Positions 1 through 9,065 of a stretch of DNA of 64,000 nucleotides are shown in pieces. Both the position numbers and the translations under genes were made by a program. This DNA is from Melastoma dodecandrum. Its lineage: Eukaryota; Streptophyta; Magnoliopsida; Myrtales; Melastomataceae. The notes beneath the pieces were generated by a model. The model made no database searches and was not told the origin of the DNA. It worked only from the letters and a program-made list of their open reading frames with translations. Positions within the stretch are counted from its first letter, which is position 1, and each line of letters opens with the position of its first letter. The DNA is taken from contig JARUPY010000090.1 of NCBI GenBank assembly GCA_029817715.1, positions 1,178,001 to 1,242,000 of the forward strand, written 5' to 3'.

Positions 1-727
1 GCGTCGTGCCGCTCTCGTAGGCGATCGGTCCGAGCTCGGCCGTCACCAGCGCCTGGCGCACGGCGACGCCGCGCAGCTTCAGCTCGTTGCGCTTGCCAGG
101 CGAGGCGCAGCAGGCAACGAGCGCCGCCTCGAGGCTCGTCGTGCCGATGCCCAGCGCCTCGGCATGGTCGAGCAGGTCGCCGAGGTGATTGGCGGCGCCG
201 CAGAAGAAGCGCGGCGCCAGCCGGCGCATGGCGTCGAGCTTGCGATCGAGGTCGGCGCAGCCCGCCGGGATGACGGGGCAGCCGATCGCCCGGGCGCCCG
301 ACTCGATCATGTGCCCAAAGGGAGAAAGGTCGTAGGCAAAACAATTGAGCACGGGCGCGCCCTTGCGCAGCCCCGCGGCGTGGAGCACCCGGCCCATCCC
401 CCACCAATCCTTGGCGCAGCCGGAGAGGGTGAGCGGACGTCCCGACGCCGGGAAGACATGGCAGAGGGCGCCAAGGCGCGTCGCCGCGAGGCCGCCGAAG
501 GGCGGCGCCTCGTTCTGCTCCGCGAGAAGGTCGGAGACGCGCCGCAACGGGACGTTCGCGAGCGCGGCGCGGTTCGTCAGGCTCGCGGGGTCGATCCCCT
601 TGAGCTGCGCGCGCAGCGCCGGGGCGCGCGAACGCGCGATCGACAGGAGGTGGCGGAGATCCCGAAAAAGCGCGGTCTCGCGCGCCGCCGGCTGGCGATT
701 TTCGAGTCGGTCGTAGTGATCGTGCAT
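1..727 (-). CDS. PaaK-like AMP-forming CoA ligase, N-terminal part (runs off the window)
   Basis: The minus strand reads from an ATG at 727 to the window edge without a stop, giving about 242 residues. The start resembles the N-terminus of phenylacetate-CoA ligase relatives: a DRLENRQPAARE segment, a helical region, then 'LANVPLRRVSDLL'. Family members activate an aromatic acid or other carboxylate with ATP to the acyl-CoA. The ATP-binding and adenylation motifs would lie beyond the edge, so the substrate cannot be inferred. The ORFs on the plus strand here are antisense shadows with implausible Arg/Ala-rich products. About 140 bp of non-coding sequence separates it from the next upstream gene. 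Confidence 0.7.
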   Translation of the reverse strand, partial: MHDHYDRLENRQPAARETALFRDLRHLLSIARSRAPALRAQLKGIDPASLTNRAALANVPLRRVSDLLAEQNEAPPFGGLAATRLGALCHVFPASGRPLTLSGCAKDWWGMGRVLHAAGLRKGAPVLNCFAYDLSPFGHMIESGARAIGCPVIPAGCADLDRKLDAMRRLAPRFFCGAANHLGDLLDHAEALGIGTTSLEAALVACCASPGKRNELKLRGVAVRQALVTAELGPIAYESGTT

Positions 728-867
728 TGCGACCGTCGTCTAGGCGCGCGGCGTTAAGGAAGGATGCCGCTCAACCTACCGACAAGAACGCGCAACAAGC
801 GAGTCGACTTTTTGCCGATTTCGCGTGGTTGCGCGCTTTGGCCTGCGATGTGGCCGCAAAACATCGC

Positions 868-1374
868 TCAGGCGGTCGTCCCCGCGGGCACGCGTCGGCG
901 ACGCCGCACCTGATGCCCTGTGAGATGAACCACGCCCTCAGCGAAGACGAAGCCAAACAGCCCGAGCGCAAGCGCTTCCGGCGACGTCGGCACCGCCGGC
1001 TCGAAATCGTTGTAGGCGCCGCGGGCGATGCGCTGGTCGTAATGCGTCGCGAAGGTCACGATCTGCTGGAGCGCACCTTCGTTCTTGAAGGCGGCCTGCG
1101 CATCGCGAAGGTTCGCGAGGCGGACGATGTCGTCCTGGATCTCGTCGCCGCGTTCGCGCACGAACTTGTCGCCATTCGCATGCAGACGATCGATGCCCGC
1201 GCTCTGCGTGAGGCCGTGCTGCGCGCTGTCGGAATCGAAGCGGGCGACGACGGCGGCGAGCTCGTCGATCGCGCCGCCGAGGCGCTGGCGATACTGCTCG
1301 ACGAACTCGGGCAGTTGCGTCATCGCGAGCCCGCAGAGCGCCGCGATGAAGAACGCGATGCGGCGGAAGATCAT
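868..1374 (-). CDS. DUF2937 family membrane-associated protein
   Basis: The 168-residue product starts MIFRRIAFFIAALCGL, a hydrophobic N-terminal segment, followed by 'LPEFVEQYRQRLGGAIDELAAVVARFD', which is the hallmark of DUF2937, and a second hydrophobic stretch near the C-terminus (LALGLFGFVFAEGVV). The start is placed at the internal ATG at 1374 rather than at 1401, because the hydrophobic segment normally begins the family. The function of the family is unknown; the sequence suggests an inner-membrane protein with a long central soluble helical domain. It lies 54 bp downstream of the WD40 gene in the same direction and may be cotranscribed with it. Confidence 0.8.
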   Translation of the reverse strand: MIFRRIAFFIAALCGLAMTQLPEFVEQYRQRLGGAIDELAAVVARFDSDSAQHGLTQSAGIDRLHANGDKFVRERGDEIQDDIVRLANLRDAQAAFKNEGALQQIVTFATHYDQRIARGAYNDFEPAVPTSPEALALGLFGFVFAEGVVHLTGHQVRRRRRVPAGTTA

Positions 1375-1428
1375 GGACCGGTCTCCGGGCGAGTGCGGCA
1401 CCAGCCTAGCATCATTTGCCGCGTCAGG

Positions 1429-2433
1429 TCAGGACGGGACGCTGAGCAGATGCGCCGCGCCGCCGCTGGTGCCGAACAGCAGGCGCGATCCGTCGGCGCT
1501 CCACGCCATCGCCGAGATCGCGTCGCGCGCGACGTCCGGGCGATGCACCAGCATCTCACCCGAATCGAGGAGGCGGCAGAGCAGCACCCAGCCGTCCTCG
1601 TAGCCGACGGCGAGCATCAAGGCCTTCGGATTGAAGGCGACGCAGGAGACCTTGGCGCGGCGCCCGGCCACCTCGCGCGGCGGCTTGCGCATCGGGCCGT
1701 CCTTGTCGCGGAACGGCCAGACGACGCAGGTATCCGCGCCGGATGTCGCGAGCCAGAAGCCGTCGGCGGCCCAGGCGATCGATTTCACGCGAGACGGGTA
1801 GCCCGACATCCGCATATGCGCGCGATCGTCGAGCTTCCAGCCGTGCAGCGCCGGCTCCTGCATCGAGGTGACGAGGAAGCGGCCGTCGGGCGAGAAGGTG
1901 ATGGCGAGATGCGAGCCCTTCCACTCGAGGACGTCCGGCGGCGTCTCGGTGTTCGGAAACCACAGGCTGGCGCCGTTGTAATGGGCGATCGCAACGCGAT
2001 AGCCCTTCGGCGCGAAGGCGAGGCCGCGCGCGGTGGTGGCGACGGCGATCTCCTTCAGCGTGCCCTTGGCGTCGCGCGCGAAGACGCGCCTGCCCGTCGA
2101 GAAGGCGACGGCGCCGTCGTCGCGCGCAGCGAGCGCGTCGATCCACTTACCCTTCGCGTCGTGCAGGACATGCGTCGTGCCGTCGCCCTTCGTCGCGACG
2201 ACGAGACCCTCGTCGCCGCCGGTGACGAGCGTCGCGCGCGTCGCCGCGCTGGCCAGGATGGCGCCGTCGGCGTGCGCGACGACGCTGCGCGCCGCGTCGG
2301 GGGCGCCGAGCGTGATCGTGCCGTCGTCGCGCGCCAGCGTCGGCGCGCCGTCGAGGAACGCGGCGGCGTGCACGGGCGCGCCGGGCGCATAGGCCACGAC
2401 ATGCTGCGTCAGCGAGGTTGTCTGCTCGACCAT
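1429..2433 (-). CDS. WD40 repeat protein paired with the CobW GTPase
   Basis: This 334-residue protein is built of repeated beta-propeller blades with recurring phrases such as 'HAAAFLDGAPTLARDDGTI', 'LAITFSPDGRFLVTSMQEP', 'VKSIAWAADGFWLATSGAD' and 'VSCVAFNPKALMLAVGYEDG', about six to seven blades. No signal peptide is evident, so it is probably a cytoplasmic scaffold. It starts four bases after the stop of the cobW-type gene, which indicates a single operon. That linkage suggests a role with the metal-linked GTPase, but this is inference from position only. Reverse-frame ORFs here are shadows. Confidence 0.85.
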   Translation of the reverse strand: MVEQTTSLTQHVVAYAPGAPVHAAAFLDGAPTLARDDGTITLGAPDAARSVVAHADGAILASAATRATLVTGGDEGLVVATKGDGTTHVLHDAKGKWIDALAARDDGAVAFSTGRRVFARDAKGTLKEIAVATTARGLAFAPKGYRVAIAHYNGASLWFPNTETPPDVLEWKGSHLAITFSPDGRFLVTSMQEPALHGWKLDDRAHMRMSGYPSRVKSIAWAADGFWLATSGADTCVVWPFRDKDGPMRKPPREVAGRRAKVSCVAFNPKALMLAVGYEDGWVLLCRLLDSGEMLVHRPDVARDAISAMAWSADGSRLLFGTSGGAAHLLSVPS

Positions 2434-2437
2434 CGGA

Positions 2438-3385
2438 TCAGGCGGCGCAGGCGGTGAAACCCTTGCGGATCTCGTCCTCCTTCAGGTGACGCCCGATGAA
2501 GACGATGCGGCTGGTGCGGCGCTCGCCGGGCTTCCATTCGCGCTGCAGGTCGCCATCCATCATCATATGCACGCCTTGGTAGACGAAACGACGCGGCTCG
2601 TCCTTGAAGGCGAGGATGCCCTTCGAGCGCAGGATGTCGCCGCCCTCGCGCTGCACGTAATCCTGGATCCAGGGCAGGAACTTCTCCGGGTCGACATCGC
2701 CGTCGATGGTCACCGCCAGCGAGGCCATCTCCTCGTCGTGGTAGTGCTTCAAACCACCGTGCGAATGGCCGTGATCGTGGTGGGCGTGATCGTGCCCGTC
2801 GTGGTGGTGATCATGCCCATGATCATGATCGTGCCCGTGGTCATGATGGTCGTGGTCGTGATGATCGTGGCCGCCGTCGCCGAGGAAGGCGGGCTCGAGC
2901 TCGAGGATCCGCTCGAGATCGAAGGCGTTGCGGCCGAGCACGGCGTCGAGCGGCACGGCACAGCGCGTCGTTTTGTGCAGCTTCGCGTAAGGGTTGATCG
3001 CGCGGATGCGCCCCTCCACCTCGGCGAGCTCCTCGGCCGACACGAGGTCCGTCTTGTTGAGGACGATCACGTCGGCGAAGGCGATCTGGCTCTTGGCCTC
3101 GGGCGCATCCTTGAGCCGCGCCGACAGCCACTTGGCGTCGGCGACGGTGACCACCGCATCGAGCCGCGACTTCTTCTGCACGTCCTCATCGACAAAGAAG
3201 GTTTGGGCAACAGGGGCAGGGTCGGCGAGGCCGGTCGTCTCGACGATGATGGCGTCGAACTTGCCGCGCCGCTTCATCAAACCTTCCATGATGCGGATGA
3301 GGTCGCCGCGCACGGTGCAGCAGATGCACCCGTTGTTCATCTCGAAGATCTCTTCGTCCGCGTCGACGACGAGCTCGTTGTCGAT

Positions 3386-3416
<31 letters not shown>

Positions 3417-3559
3417 GCGTACTTCTTGCCGTGCGGCTCGGAGAGGATGCGGTTGAGCAGCGTCGTCTTGCCGGCGCCGAGGTAGCCGGTCAGCACGGTC
3501 ACGGGGATCTTCGCGTCCTGCGCATCATTGCGTCGCTCGTGGATCTCGACGTCGCTCAT
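2438..3559 (-). CDS. CobW/ZNG1-family GTPase, putative zinc metallochaperone
   Basis: The 373-residue product has all the marks of a COG0523 GTPase: Walker A 'GYLGAGKTTLLNR' at about residues 24-36, the metal-binding CxCC motif 'NGCICCTVRGDL' near residue 80, 'ETTGLADP', the NKTD guanine-specificity motif, and a CobW C-terminal domain. Between the domains is an extreme His/Asp-rich stretch (about residues 232-268) alternating H, D and G, a likely metal buffer. The start is the ATG at 3559, preceded by GGAGA; the upstream TTG is not needed. Family members deliver zinc or other divalent metals to client enzymes under limitation. The WD40 gene follows directly. A palindrome at 3586-3608 could be its operator. 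Confidence 0.9.
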
Positions 3560-3585
3560 CAACTCTGTCTCCGCTTGGCAGCTGT

Positions 3586-3608
3586 CGATATAGGGCTACA
3601 ATGTATCG
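3586..3608. promoter_or_regulatory. Imperfect 23-bp palindrome between cobW and SCO genes
   Basis: The sequence reads CGATATA, a 9-bp centre, then TGTATCG; six of seven arm positions are complementary. It sits 27 bp upstream of the cobW start and 49 bp upstream of the SCO gene in a 97-bp divergent intergenic region. CobW-type genes are often Zur-regulated in proteobacteria, but the centre does not match a GTTATA-type Zur box well, so the regulator is undetermined. Confidence 0.3.
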
Positions 3609-3656
3609 CCCGGAAGCCCGCTGGCGTTCGCCGCCCGAGCGGTCCATATCGGCGCC

Positions 3657-4238
3657 ATGACCAGTAACCGCCTCTTCGCGATCGCAGCTCTCGTCGTGTC
3701 CCTCGGCGTCGCCGGGCTCGGGACGGCGGCGATCCTCATGCCGCATGGGCCGTCAAACGGCAATGCCGCGGTCGGCGGCCCGTTCTCGCTCACCTCGCAG
3801 GATAGTGCGACGGTGACGCAGGACGCACTGCTCGGGCATCCGACGCTTGTCTTCTTCGGCTACACGCATTGTCCGGACGTCTGCCCGGCGACGCTTGCGG
3901 ACATTTCGTCGGTCTTCAAGGCGCTGGGCGACGACGAGAAGGCGCGCGCGATCTTCGTCACCGTCGATCCGCAGCGCGACACGCCGGTGGTTCTGAAGGA
4001 CTACATGACGAGCTTCGATCCGCGCATCACCGCGCTGACCGGCACGCCGGAGGCGATCAAGGCGGTCGAGCGCGAGTACAAGGTCTACGCGAAGGCCGTT
4101 CCGGACAAGGACGGCACCTACACGATGGACCACACCGCCATCACCTACCTGATGGACAAGGACGGCAAGTTCGTCAGCGCCTTCAACCTCGACCGTCCTG
4201 CGCAGCAGTCGGCGGAGGAGCTGAAGAGCTACTTCTAG
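3657..4238 (+). CDS. SCO1/SenC family copper chaperone-like protein
   Basis: The 193-residue protein has an N-terminal membrane anchor (FAIAALVVSLGVAGLGTAAIL) and a periplasmic thioredoxin-fold domain. It carries the copper-binding CxxxC motif in 'THCPDVCPATL' near residue 72 and the distal histidine in 'MDHTAITYLMD' near residue 158. SCO proteins help assemble the CuA centre of cytochrome c oxidase or act as thiol reductases. The length is normal for the family. It is divergent from the cobW-WD40 operon and convergent with a small gene on the opposite strand. No strong ribosome binding site is visible before the ATG. Confidence 0.92.
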   Translation: MTSNRLFAIAALVVSLGVAGLGTAAILMPHGPSNGNAAVGGPFSLTSQDSATVTQDALLGHPTLVFFGYTHCPDVCPATLADISSVFKALGDDEKARAIFVTVDPQRDTPVVLKDYMTSFDPRITALTGTPEAIKAVEREYKVYAKAVPDKDGTYTMDHTAITYLMDKDGKFVSAFNLDRPAQQSAEELKSYF

Positions 4239-4245
4239 CCGGCGA

Positions 4246-4458
4246 TCAGAACAGCAGGTTGCGGATCGCGGCGCCGGAGCCGAACGGCGTCGCCCGCGGA
4301 GCATCGTCCGCGATGACGTAGCCGGGCTGCGGCGTGGCTGCGTGCTTCGACGCGAGCAGGGTGGAGGCGGCAAGCGCCAGCATCAGGAAGGCCATGAGAG
4401 GGATCTGCAGGGGCATGGCGGCGGCCAATCTCAAAGCGGGTTTCATGTCGAAAGCCAT
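4246..4458 (-). CDS. Small hypothetical membrane protein (70 aa)
   Basis: The reading frame from the ATG at 4458 encodes MAFDMKPALRLAAAM..., with one strong hydrophobic segment (MPLQIPLMAFLMLALAASTLLA) and a short polar tail ending in IRNLLF. It fits exactly between the SCO stop and the hydrolase gene. The family is not recognised. The longer upstream frame is mostly antisense to the hydrolase gene and is not credible. Confidence is moderate because small size allows chance occurrence. Confidence 0.5.
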   Translation of the reverse strand: MAFDMKPALRLAAAMPLQIPLMAFLMLALAASTLLASKHAATPQPGYVIADDAPRATPFGSGAAIRNLLF

Positions 4459-4623
4459 ATGGGTCGTGCTGCGCTGCACAAGACGAGGCAAACTTGCAGG
4501 GCAGGTGCGCGTCGCGTGAGCAGCTTGCTGGCATGACGGGCGGACGACGGCCGATCCGATGGCGGCCACGATGCGACGGCAGGCTCTCTTGCGCGCTGCA
4601 GCAGCCCGTATGATGTCTCGCGC

Positions 4624-5322
4624 ATGCGCGATGCGGGCGTCCTCCTGCTGCACGGTATGGGTCGCACCTCGGCCTCGATGGCCTTCACGGCGAGCGCGCT
4701 TGCCAAGGCCGGCTTCAGGACGCTGAACCTCGACTATCCCAGCCGCACGCGCGATCTCGCGGCGCTCGCCGATCATGTGCAGGCGCGGGCCGGCGGCTGG
4801 TGTGCCGCCGCCGGCGGCCGCGTGCACGTCGTCACGCATTCGATGGGCGGCCTCGTCGCCCGCGCCTGGATCGCGCGGCACGCGCCGGCAGGCGTCACGC
4901 GGATCGTCATGCTGGCGCCGCCCAACCAGGGCAGCGAGATCGCCGATCTCCTGGGCCGCTCGCGGGCCTACCGCGGCCTCTTCGGGCCGGCCGGCGCGCA
5001 GCTCGGCACCCGGCGCGACGCCGCCACCGCCGCGCTTCTCGCGACACCCTGCGGCTGCGAGATCGGCGTCATCGCCGGCACGCGCACGCTCGATCCGCTG
5101 GGCTGGCTGGTCCTGCCGAAGCCCAACGACGGCAAGGTCTCCGTCGCGTCGACGCGGCTCGAGGGCATGACGGACCACCTCGTGCTCCCGGCGACGCACA
5201 CGTTCCTCATGCACGACCCGCAGGTCGTCGCCGCGACGATCGCCTTCCTGCGCGACGGGCGCTTCCCGGGCCGGCGCTCAGCAGCGTTCAGTCGATCTCA
5301 CGCCCGCGCGTCTCGGGCATGA
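4624..5322 (+). CDS. Alpha/beta hydrolase, lipase-like
   Basis: The 232-residue product begins almost directly with 'VLLLHGMGRTSASM', a strand followed by an oxyanion-hole HG motif. It has the nucleophile elbow 'THSMGGLVARAW' near residue 73, a candidate Asp in 'PNDGKVSVAST' and a His in 'LPATHTFLMHDP'. This layout matches triacylglycerol lipase/PGAP1-like alpha/beta hydrolases. There is no signal peptide, so it is likely cytoplasmic, and the substrate is unknown. The last 35 bases overlap the 3' end of the convergent MFS gene, so the C-terminal Arg/Ser-rich residues may be a read-on extension. Confidence 0.82.
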   Translation: MRDAGVLLLHGMGRTSASMAFTASALAKAGFRTLNLDYPSRTRDLAALADHVQARAGGWCAAAGGRVHVVTHSMGGLVARAWIARHAPAGVTRIVMLAPPNQGSEIADLLGRSRAYRGLFGPAGAQLGTRRDAATAALLATPCGCEIGVIAGTRTLDPLGWLVLPKPNDGKVSVASTRLEGMTDHLVLPATHTFLMHDPQVVAATIAFLRDGRFPGRRSAAFSRSHARASRA

Positions 5323-6556
5323 CGAAGGCCGCGAGCGCGCCGATCAGGCCCGTCGCGGCGAGGTAGTAGGCCGGCGAGAGCTTGTCGCCGGTGACCGCGA
5401 TCAGCTTGTTGATCACCCATTGCGTCGAGCCGCCGAACACGGTGACCGCCAGGGCATAGGCGACGGAGAGCCCGGCGCTGCGCACGCTGCGCGGGAGCGC
5501 CTCGGGGATGCCGGCGATCGAGCCGGCGCTCGCGAAGTTGGTGAGGATCGAGATCGCCACCGTGACGGTGATGATGCTCGCCGCCGACGGTTCGTGCACG
5601 ATCCAGGCGAAGGCCGGGATTGCGACCAGCGCGACCGCCAGCCGCGGATAGATCATCAGCGGCCGCCGCCCGATGCGGTCGGCGAGCCAGCCGCCGGCGA
5701 GGCTGAAGACGATCGACGAGACGCCCAGCGCCACCGTCACCGCGGCGGAGATCTTCAAGGACAGGCCGAGCGTCGTCTGCGCGTAGGTCGGCATGTTGAT
5801 GCCCGCATAGGTCGCGACCGTCGAGGCCATGATCATCAGGAAGCCGGCGACGAGCAGGCGCGCATGGCTGCCCGACAATGTGCCCAGCACCTCGCCGATC
5901 GACTGGGCGTCGTCGGGCTCGGCCGTCTCCGGCAGGTGGTTGCGGATGACGAGGCCGACGGGAACGATGAGGACGCCGAGCACGAACGGGATGCGCCAGC
6001 CCCAGTCATGCATCGCCTCGGTGCCAAGCGCGAAGGCGAGAGCGATGCCGACGCCGCCCGCGAGCAGCTGCGCGACGCCCTGGCTCGCGAGCTGCCAGCT
6101 CGCCATCAGCCCGCGCTGGCTCGGCGCCGCCGCCTCGACAAGATAGGCGGTCGACGGCCCGACCTCGCCGCCGAGCGCGAAGCCCTGGACCAGCCGGCCC
6201 AGGACGACGAGCGCCGGCGCCGCCCAGCCGATCGTCTTGAAGGTCGGCGTCGCCGCGATGATCAGCATGCCGGCGGCCATCAGCGCGATCGTCAGGATCA
6301 TCGCCGGCTTGCGCCCCGCCTTGTCGGCGAAGGCGCCGAGGACGACGGCCCCGACCGGCCGCGAGAAGAAGCCGATCCAGAAGACGAGGAGCGCGGACAG
6401 CAGCCGGCCGGTTTCGCTGCCCTAGGGGAAGAAGGCGTCGCCGATCTCCTTGGCGAAGAAGGAATAGGCGAGGAAATCGTAGAACTCGAGCGCGTTGCCG
6501 AGGACGACCGCCGCCACCGCCTTGCGGTCGAGCGGGCTGTCGGTGCGTGCGTCCAT
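5288..6556 (-). pseudogene. MHS-type MFS transporter interrupted by an in-frame amber codon
   Basis: From the ATG at 6556 the frame encodes an MFS N-terminus with 'VLGNALEFYDFLAYSFFAKEIGDAFFP'. It then meets TAG at 6424-6422 (codon 45) and continues in the same frame with 'GSETGRLLSALLVFWIGFFSRPVGAVVLG' and the conserved 'DKAGRKPAM'. The remaining 337 codons from the ATG at 6301 encode the other transmembrane helices without further damage. The full frame would be 422 residues, the usual length for metabolite:H+ symporters. A restart at 6301 would lack the first two helices and the conserved GRK loop. It is either a very recent nonsense mutation or a base-call error. The substrate is not predictable. 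Confidence 0.8.
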
Positions 6557-6648
6557 GCTCCGCGTCGTCCTCCTACCTGGGCCGCGCCTGGCTCGTTTGA
6601 CCGGGCGCGATCGCGGCTGATCTAAATTCGGCGCATCGGAGACCGACC

Positions 6649-7986
6649 TTGACCTCGAATGCGAACCTTGCCGCGCCGAACGACCTCGACGCCTATTTCA
6701 TGCCTTTCACCTCGAACCGTGCGTTCAAGGCGCGGCCGAAGCTCATCGCCTCCGCCGAAGGCATGTACTATGCCTCGACCGACGGCCGCAAAATCCTCGA
6801 TGGCATCGCAGGACTGTGGTGCTGCAACGCCGGCCACGGCCGGGCGCCGATCGCGCGGGCGATCCAGGCGCAGGCGGCCGAACTCGACTTCTCGCCGCCG
6901 TTCCAGTTCGCGCATCAGAAAGCCTTCCAGCTGGCGACGCGCGTCGCCGACCTGGCGCCCGCCGGCCTCGACCATGTCTTCTTCACGAACTCCGGCTCCG
7001 AGGCCGTCGAGACGGCGCTGAAGCTGGCGCTCGCCTACAACGTCGCGCGCGGGCAGGGGACGCGCCAGCGGCTCATCGGCCGCGAGCGCGGCTACCACGG
7101 CGTGGGCTTCGGCGGCACCGCGGTCGGCGGCATCGTCGCCAACCGCAAGCTCTTCGGCACCCTCGTCGCCGGGGTCGATCACCTGCCGCATACCTACAAT
7201 CGCGCCGAGCAGGCCTTCACCAAGGGCGAGCCGGACTGGGGCGCGCATCTTGCCGACGACCTCGAGCGGCTCGTCGCGTTGCACGATGCCTCGACGATAG
7301 CCGCGGTCATCGTCGAGCCGATGGCCGGCTCGACGGGGGTGCTGCCGCCGCCGAAGGGCTATCTGCAGAAGCTGCGCGCGATCTGCGACACGCACGGCAT
7401 CCTGCTGATCTTCGACGAGGTCATCTCAGGGTTTGGCCGCCTCGGCCACGCGTTTGCGGCCGAGCGCTACGGCGTGACCCCCGACATGATCACCTTCGCC
7501 AAGGGCGTCACGTCGGGCACGGTCCCGATGGGCGGCGTGCTCGTCAGCCGCGCCATCCACGAGACGCTGATGCGCGGGCCGGAGCACGCGATCGAGGTGC
7601 CCCACGGCTACACCTATTCGGCCCACCCGCTCGCCTGCGCGGCCGCCCTCGCCACGCTCGACCTCTACCGCGACGAGGGATTGTTCGAGCGCGCGCGGGC
7701 GCTCGAGCCGGCGTTCGCCGACGCCGTGCATGGCCTGCGCGGGCGGCCTGACGTCGTGGACATCCGGACGGTGGGACTTACGGCTGCGATCGATCTCGCG
7801 CCGAAGCCGGGCCTGCCGGGCCGGCGCGCCTTCGACGTGGTCGAGGACGGATTCTGGAACAAGAACATCGTCGTCAGGCAGGCGGGCGACTCGATCGTTC
7901 TCACCCCGGCGCTCGTCATCGGGGAGCAGGAGATAGGTCTTCTAGTCGAGCGCCTCGGGGCTGCCATAAGATCGAATACAATCTGA
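6649..7986 (+). CDS. Class III (omega) aminotransferase, PLP-dependent
   Basis: The 445-residue protein is a fold-type I aminotransferase of the beta-alanine/omega-amino acid:pyruvate type. Visible features are 'HVFFTNSGSEAVETALKLA' (phosphate-binding cup), 'RERGYHGVGFGGTAVGG', 'VIVEPMAGSTGVLPPPKGYL', 'LLIFDEVISGFGR' with the PLP-binding Asp, and 'ITFAKGVTSG' with the catalytic Lys near residue 287. The start is TTG at 6649, preceded at good distance by GGAG; no in-frame ATG gives the full N-terminus. It is divergent from the broken MFS transporter. The amino donor cannot be read from the sequence. Confidence 0.9.
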   Translation: MTSNANLAAPNDLDAYFMPFTSNRAFKARPKLIASAEGMYYASTDGRKILDGIAGLWCCNAGHGRAPIARAIQAQAAELDFSPPFQFAHQKAFQLATRVADLAPAGLDHVFFTNSGSEAVETALKLALAYNVARGQGTRQRLIGRERGYHGVGFGGTAVGGIVANRKLFGTLVAGVDHLPHTYNRAEQAFTKGEPDWGAHLADDLERLVALHDASTIAAVIVEPMAGSTGVLPPPKGYLQKLRAICDTHGILLIFDEVISGFGRLGHAFAAERYGVTPDMITFAKGVTSGTVPMGGVLVSRAIHETLMRGPEHAIEVPHGYTYSAHPLACAAALATLDLYRDEGLFERARALEPAFADAVHGLRGRPDVVDIRTVGLTAAIDLAPKPGLPGRRAFDVVEDGFWNKNIVVRQAGDSIVLTPALVIGEQEIGLLVERLGAAIRSNTI

Positions 7987-8073
7987 GGGGTTGCGGTGGT
8001 TTGTCGCGGCCTCAACTGGTCAAGCTTACGGGGCGTGTGCTAGTTACTCCGGGTGTTTCTACGGAGGAAACTG

Positions 8074-8304
8074 ATGTCTGGTTCGACAGACCTTTTCACC
8101 GAATGGGCCAGCCAGCCATTCCAGCCGAGCCACACCGACAACAACGGCGCCGCGGTCGATACCTCGACGCGCGTCGCGGTGGCGCTCGAGTACATTGCCG
8201 CGCAGCTCGGCGAGATCAGCCGGAAGATGGATATGATCGGAGCCGGCACCGGCGCAACCAAAGAAGATTTCGACGCCATGAACGAGCTTTTGAGCAAGCT
8301 CTGA
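8074..8304 (+). CDS. Small hypothetical protein (76 aa)
   Basis: The frame starts at ATG 8074, seven codons inside a longer frame, and is preceded by a strong GGAGG Shine-Dalgarno six bases upstream. The product is polar, with a helical segment 'TRVAVALEYIAAQLGEISRKMDMIG', and ends 'EDFDAMNELLSKL'. No known domain is recognised. It lies between the aminotransferase and trmB genes on the same strand. The ribosome binding site and codon use make it credible. Confidence 0.65.
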   Translation: MSGSTDLFTEWASQPFQPSHTDNNGAAVDTSTRVAVALEYIAAQLGEISRKMDMIGAGTGATKEDFDAMNELLSKL

Positions 8305-8360
8305 TCCGTTGGACCGAATGGGCAGCCGTCACCCACGCCTGCCGAGCCAGAAACGCCGCC

Positions 8361-9065
8361 TTGAACGAAGTCTCAGACACAGCAGGTTCGGCGTTCGTCT
8401 CCAGGAAATTGTACGGGCGGCGCAGCGGCAAGGCGCTCGCGCATTACCAGCGCGAACTCGTCCGGACGCTTCTGCCTGAGTTGTCGCTCGATCCCTCTAG
8501 CGACATCGATCCCCGCCGCGCCTTCGTGCGGCCGATGCGCGATACCTGGCTCGAGGTCGGCTTCGGGGCGGGCGAGCATCTGCTCGCCACGGCCGCCGCC
8601 CATCCCGATGTCGGGCTGATCGGCTGCGAGCCGTTCCTGAACGGGGTTGCGCGCGCGCTGGCTGACCTTGCCACCGCCGATCTCGACAACGTGCGTTTCC
8701 ATTGCGGCGACGCCGTCGAGATCATCGATCGTTTGCCTGACGCGAGCCTCGGTCGCGTCTTCGTGTTCTATCCCGATCCCTGGCCGAAGCGGCGTCAGCG
8801 CAAGCGCCGCTTCCTCTCCGACGAGATGCTCGCGCGGCTCGCCCGCGTGATGCGCCCCGGCGCGGAGCTGCGCTTCGCGACTGACATCGACGACAAATGC
8901 GGGTGGACGCTTGCCCGGCTCCTGCGCTCGCCTGATTTCGACTGGACCGCCGCGCGGGCCGCCGACTGGCAGGTGCCGTGGCCGGGTTGGATCGAGACGC
9001 GCTACGAGCACAAGGCCAGAGCCGAGGGCCGGCGCTCCTGCTACGTCACGGCCGTGCGGCGCTAG
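8361..9065 (+). CDS. trmB: tRNA (guanine-N7-)-methyltransferase TrmB
   Basis: The protein methylates N7 of G46 in tRNA using S-adenosylmethionine. Visible motifs are 'LYGRRSGKALAHYQ' (the family's N-terminal GRR signature), 'TWLEVGFGAGEHLLATAAAHPD' (SAM-binding motif I), 'IGCEPFLNGVARAL', 'RVFVFYPDPWPKRRQRKRRFLSD' (catalytic PDPWPKxRxxKRR) and 'WIETRYEHKARAEGR'. No ATG precedes the conserved region in frame; the TTG at 8361 gives a 234-residue product of normal length. The start is uncertain because no clear Shine-Dalgarno is seen. Its stop codon overlaps the stop of the convergent peptidase gene in a shared CTAG at 9062-9065. Confidence 0.93.
   Translation: MNEVSDTAGSAFVSRKLYGRRSGKALAHYQRELVRTLLPELSLDPSSDIDPRRAFVRPMRDTWLEVGFGAGEHLLATAAAHPDVGLIGCEPFLNGVARALADLATADLDNVRFHCGDAVEIIDRLPDASLGRVFVFYPDPWPKRRQRKRRFLSDEMLARLARVMRPGAELRFATDIDDKCGWTLARLLRSPDFDWTAARAADWQVPWPGWIETRYEHKARAEGRRSCYVTAVRR

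Noticed and set aside
727..2457. Long plus-strand ORF (576 codons) and similar large Arg/Ala-rich ORFs elsewhere
   Set aside because: They lie antisense to recognisable genes (DUF2937, WD40) and reflect high GC with few stops.
3586..3608. A confident Zur box
   Set aside because: The arms fit a dyad, but the centre lacks the GTTATA-like core, so it is kept only as an unspecified palindrome.
6422..6424. Programmed readthrough or pyrrolysine at the amber codon
   Set aside because: MFS transporters have no known recoding, no downstream element is visible and the residue lies in a variable loop. A simple mutation or error is more likely.
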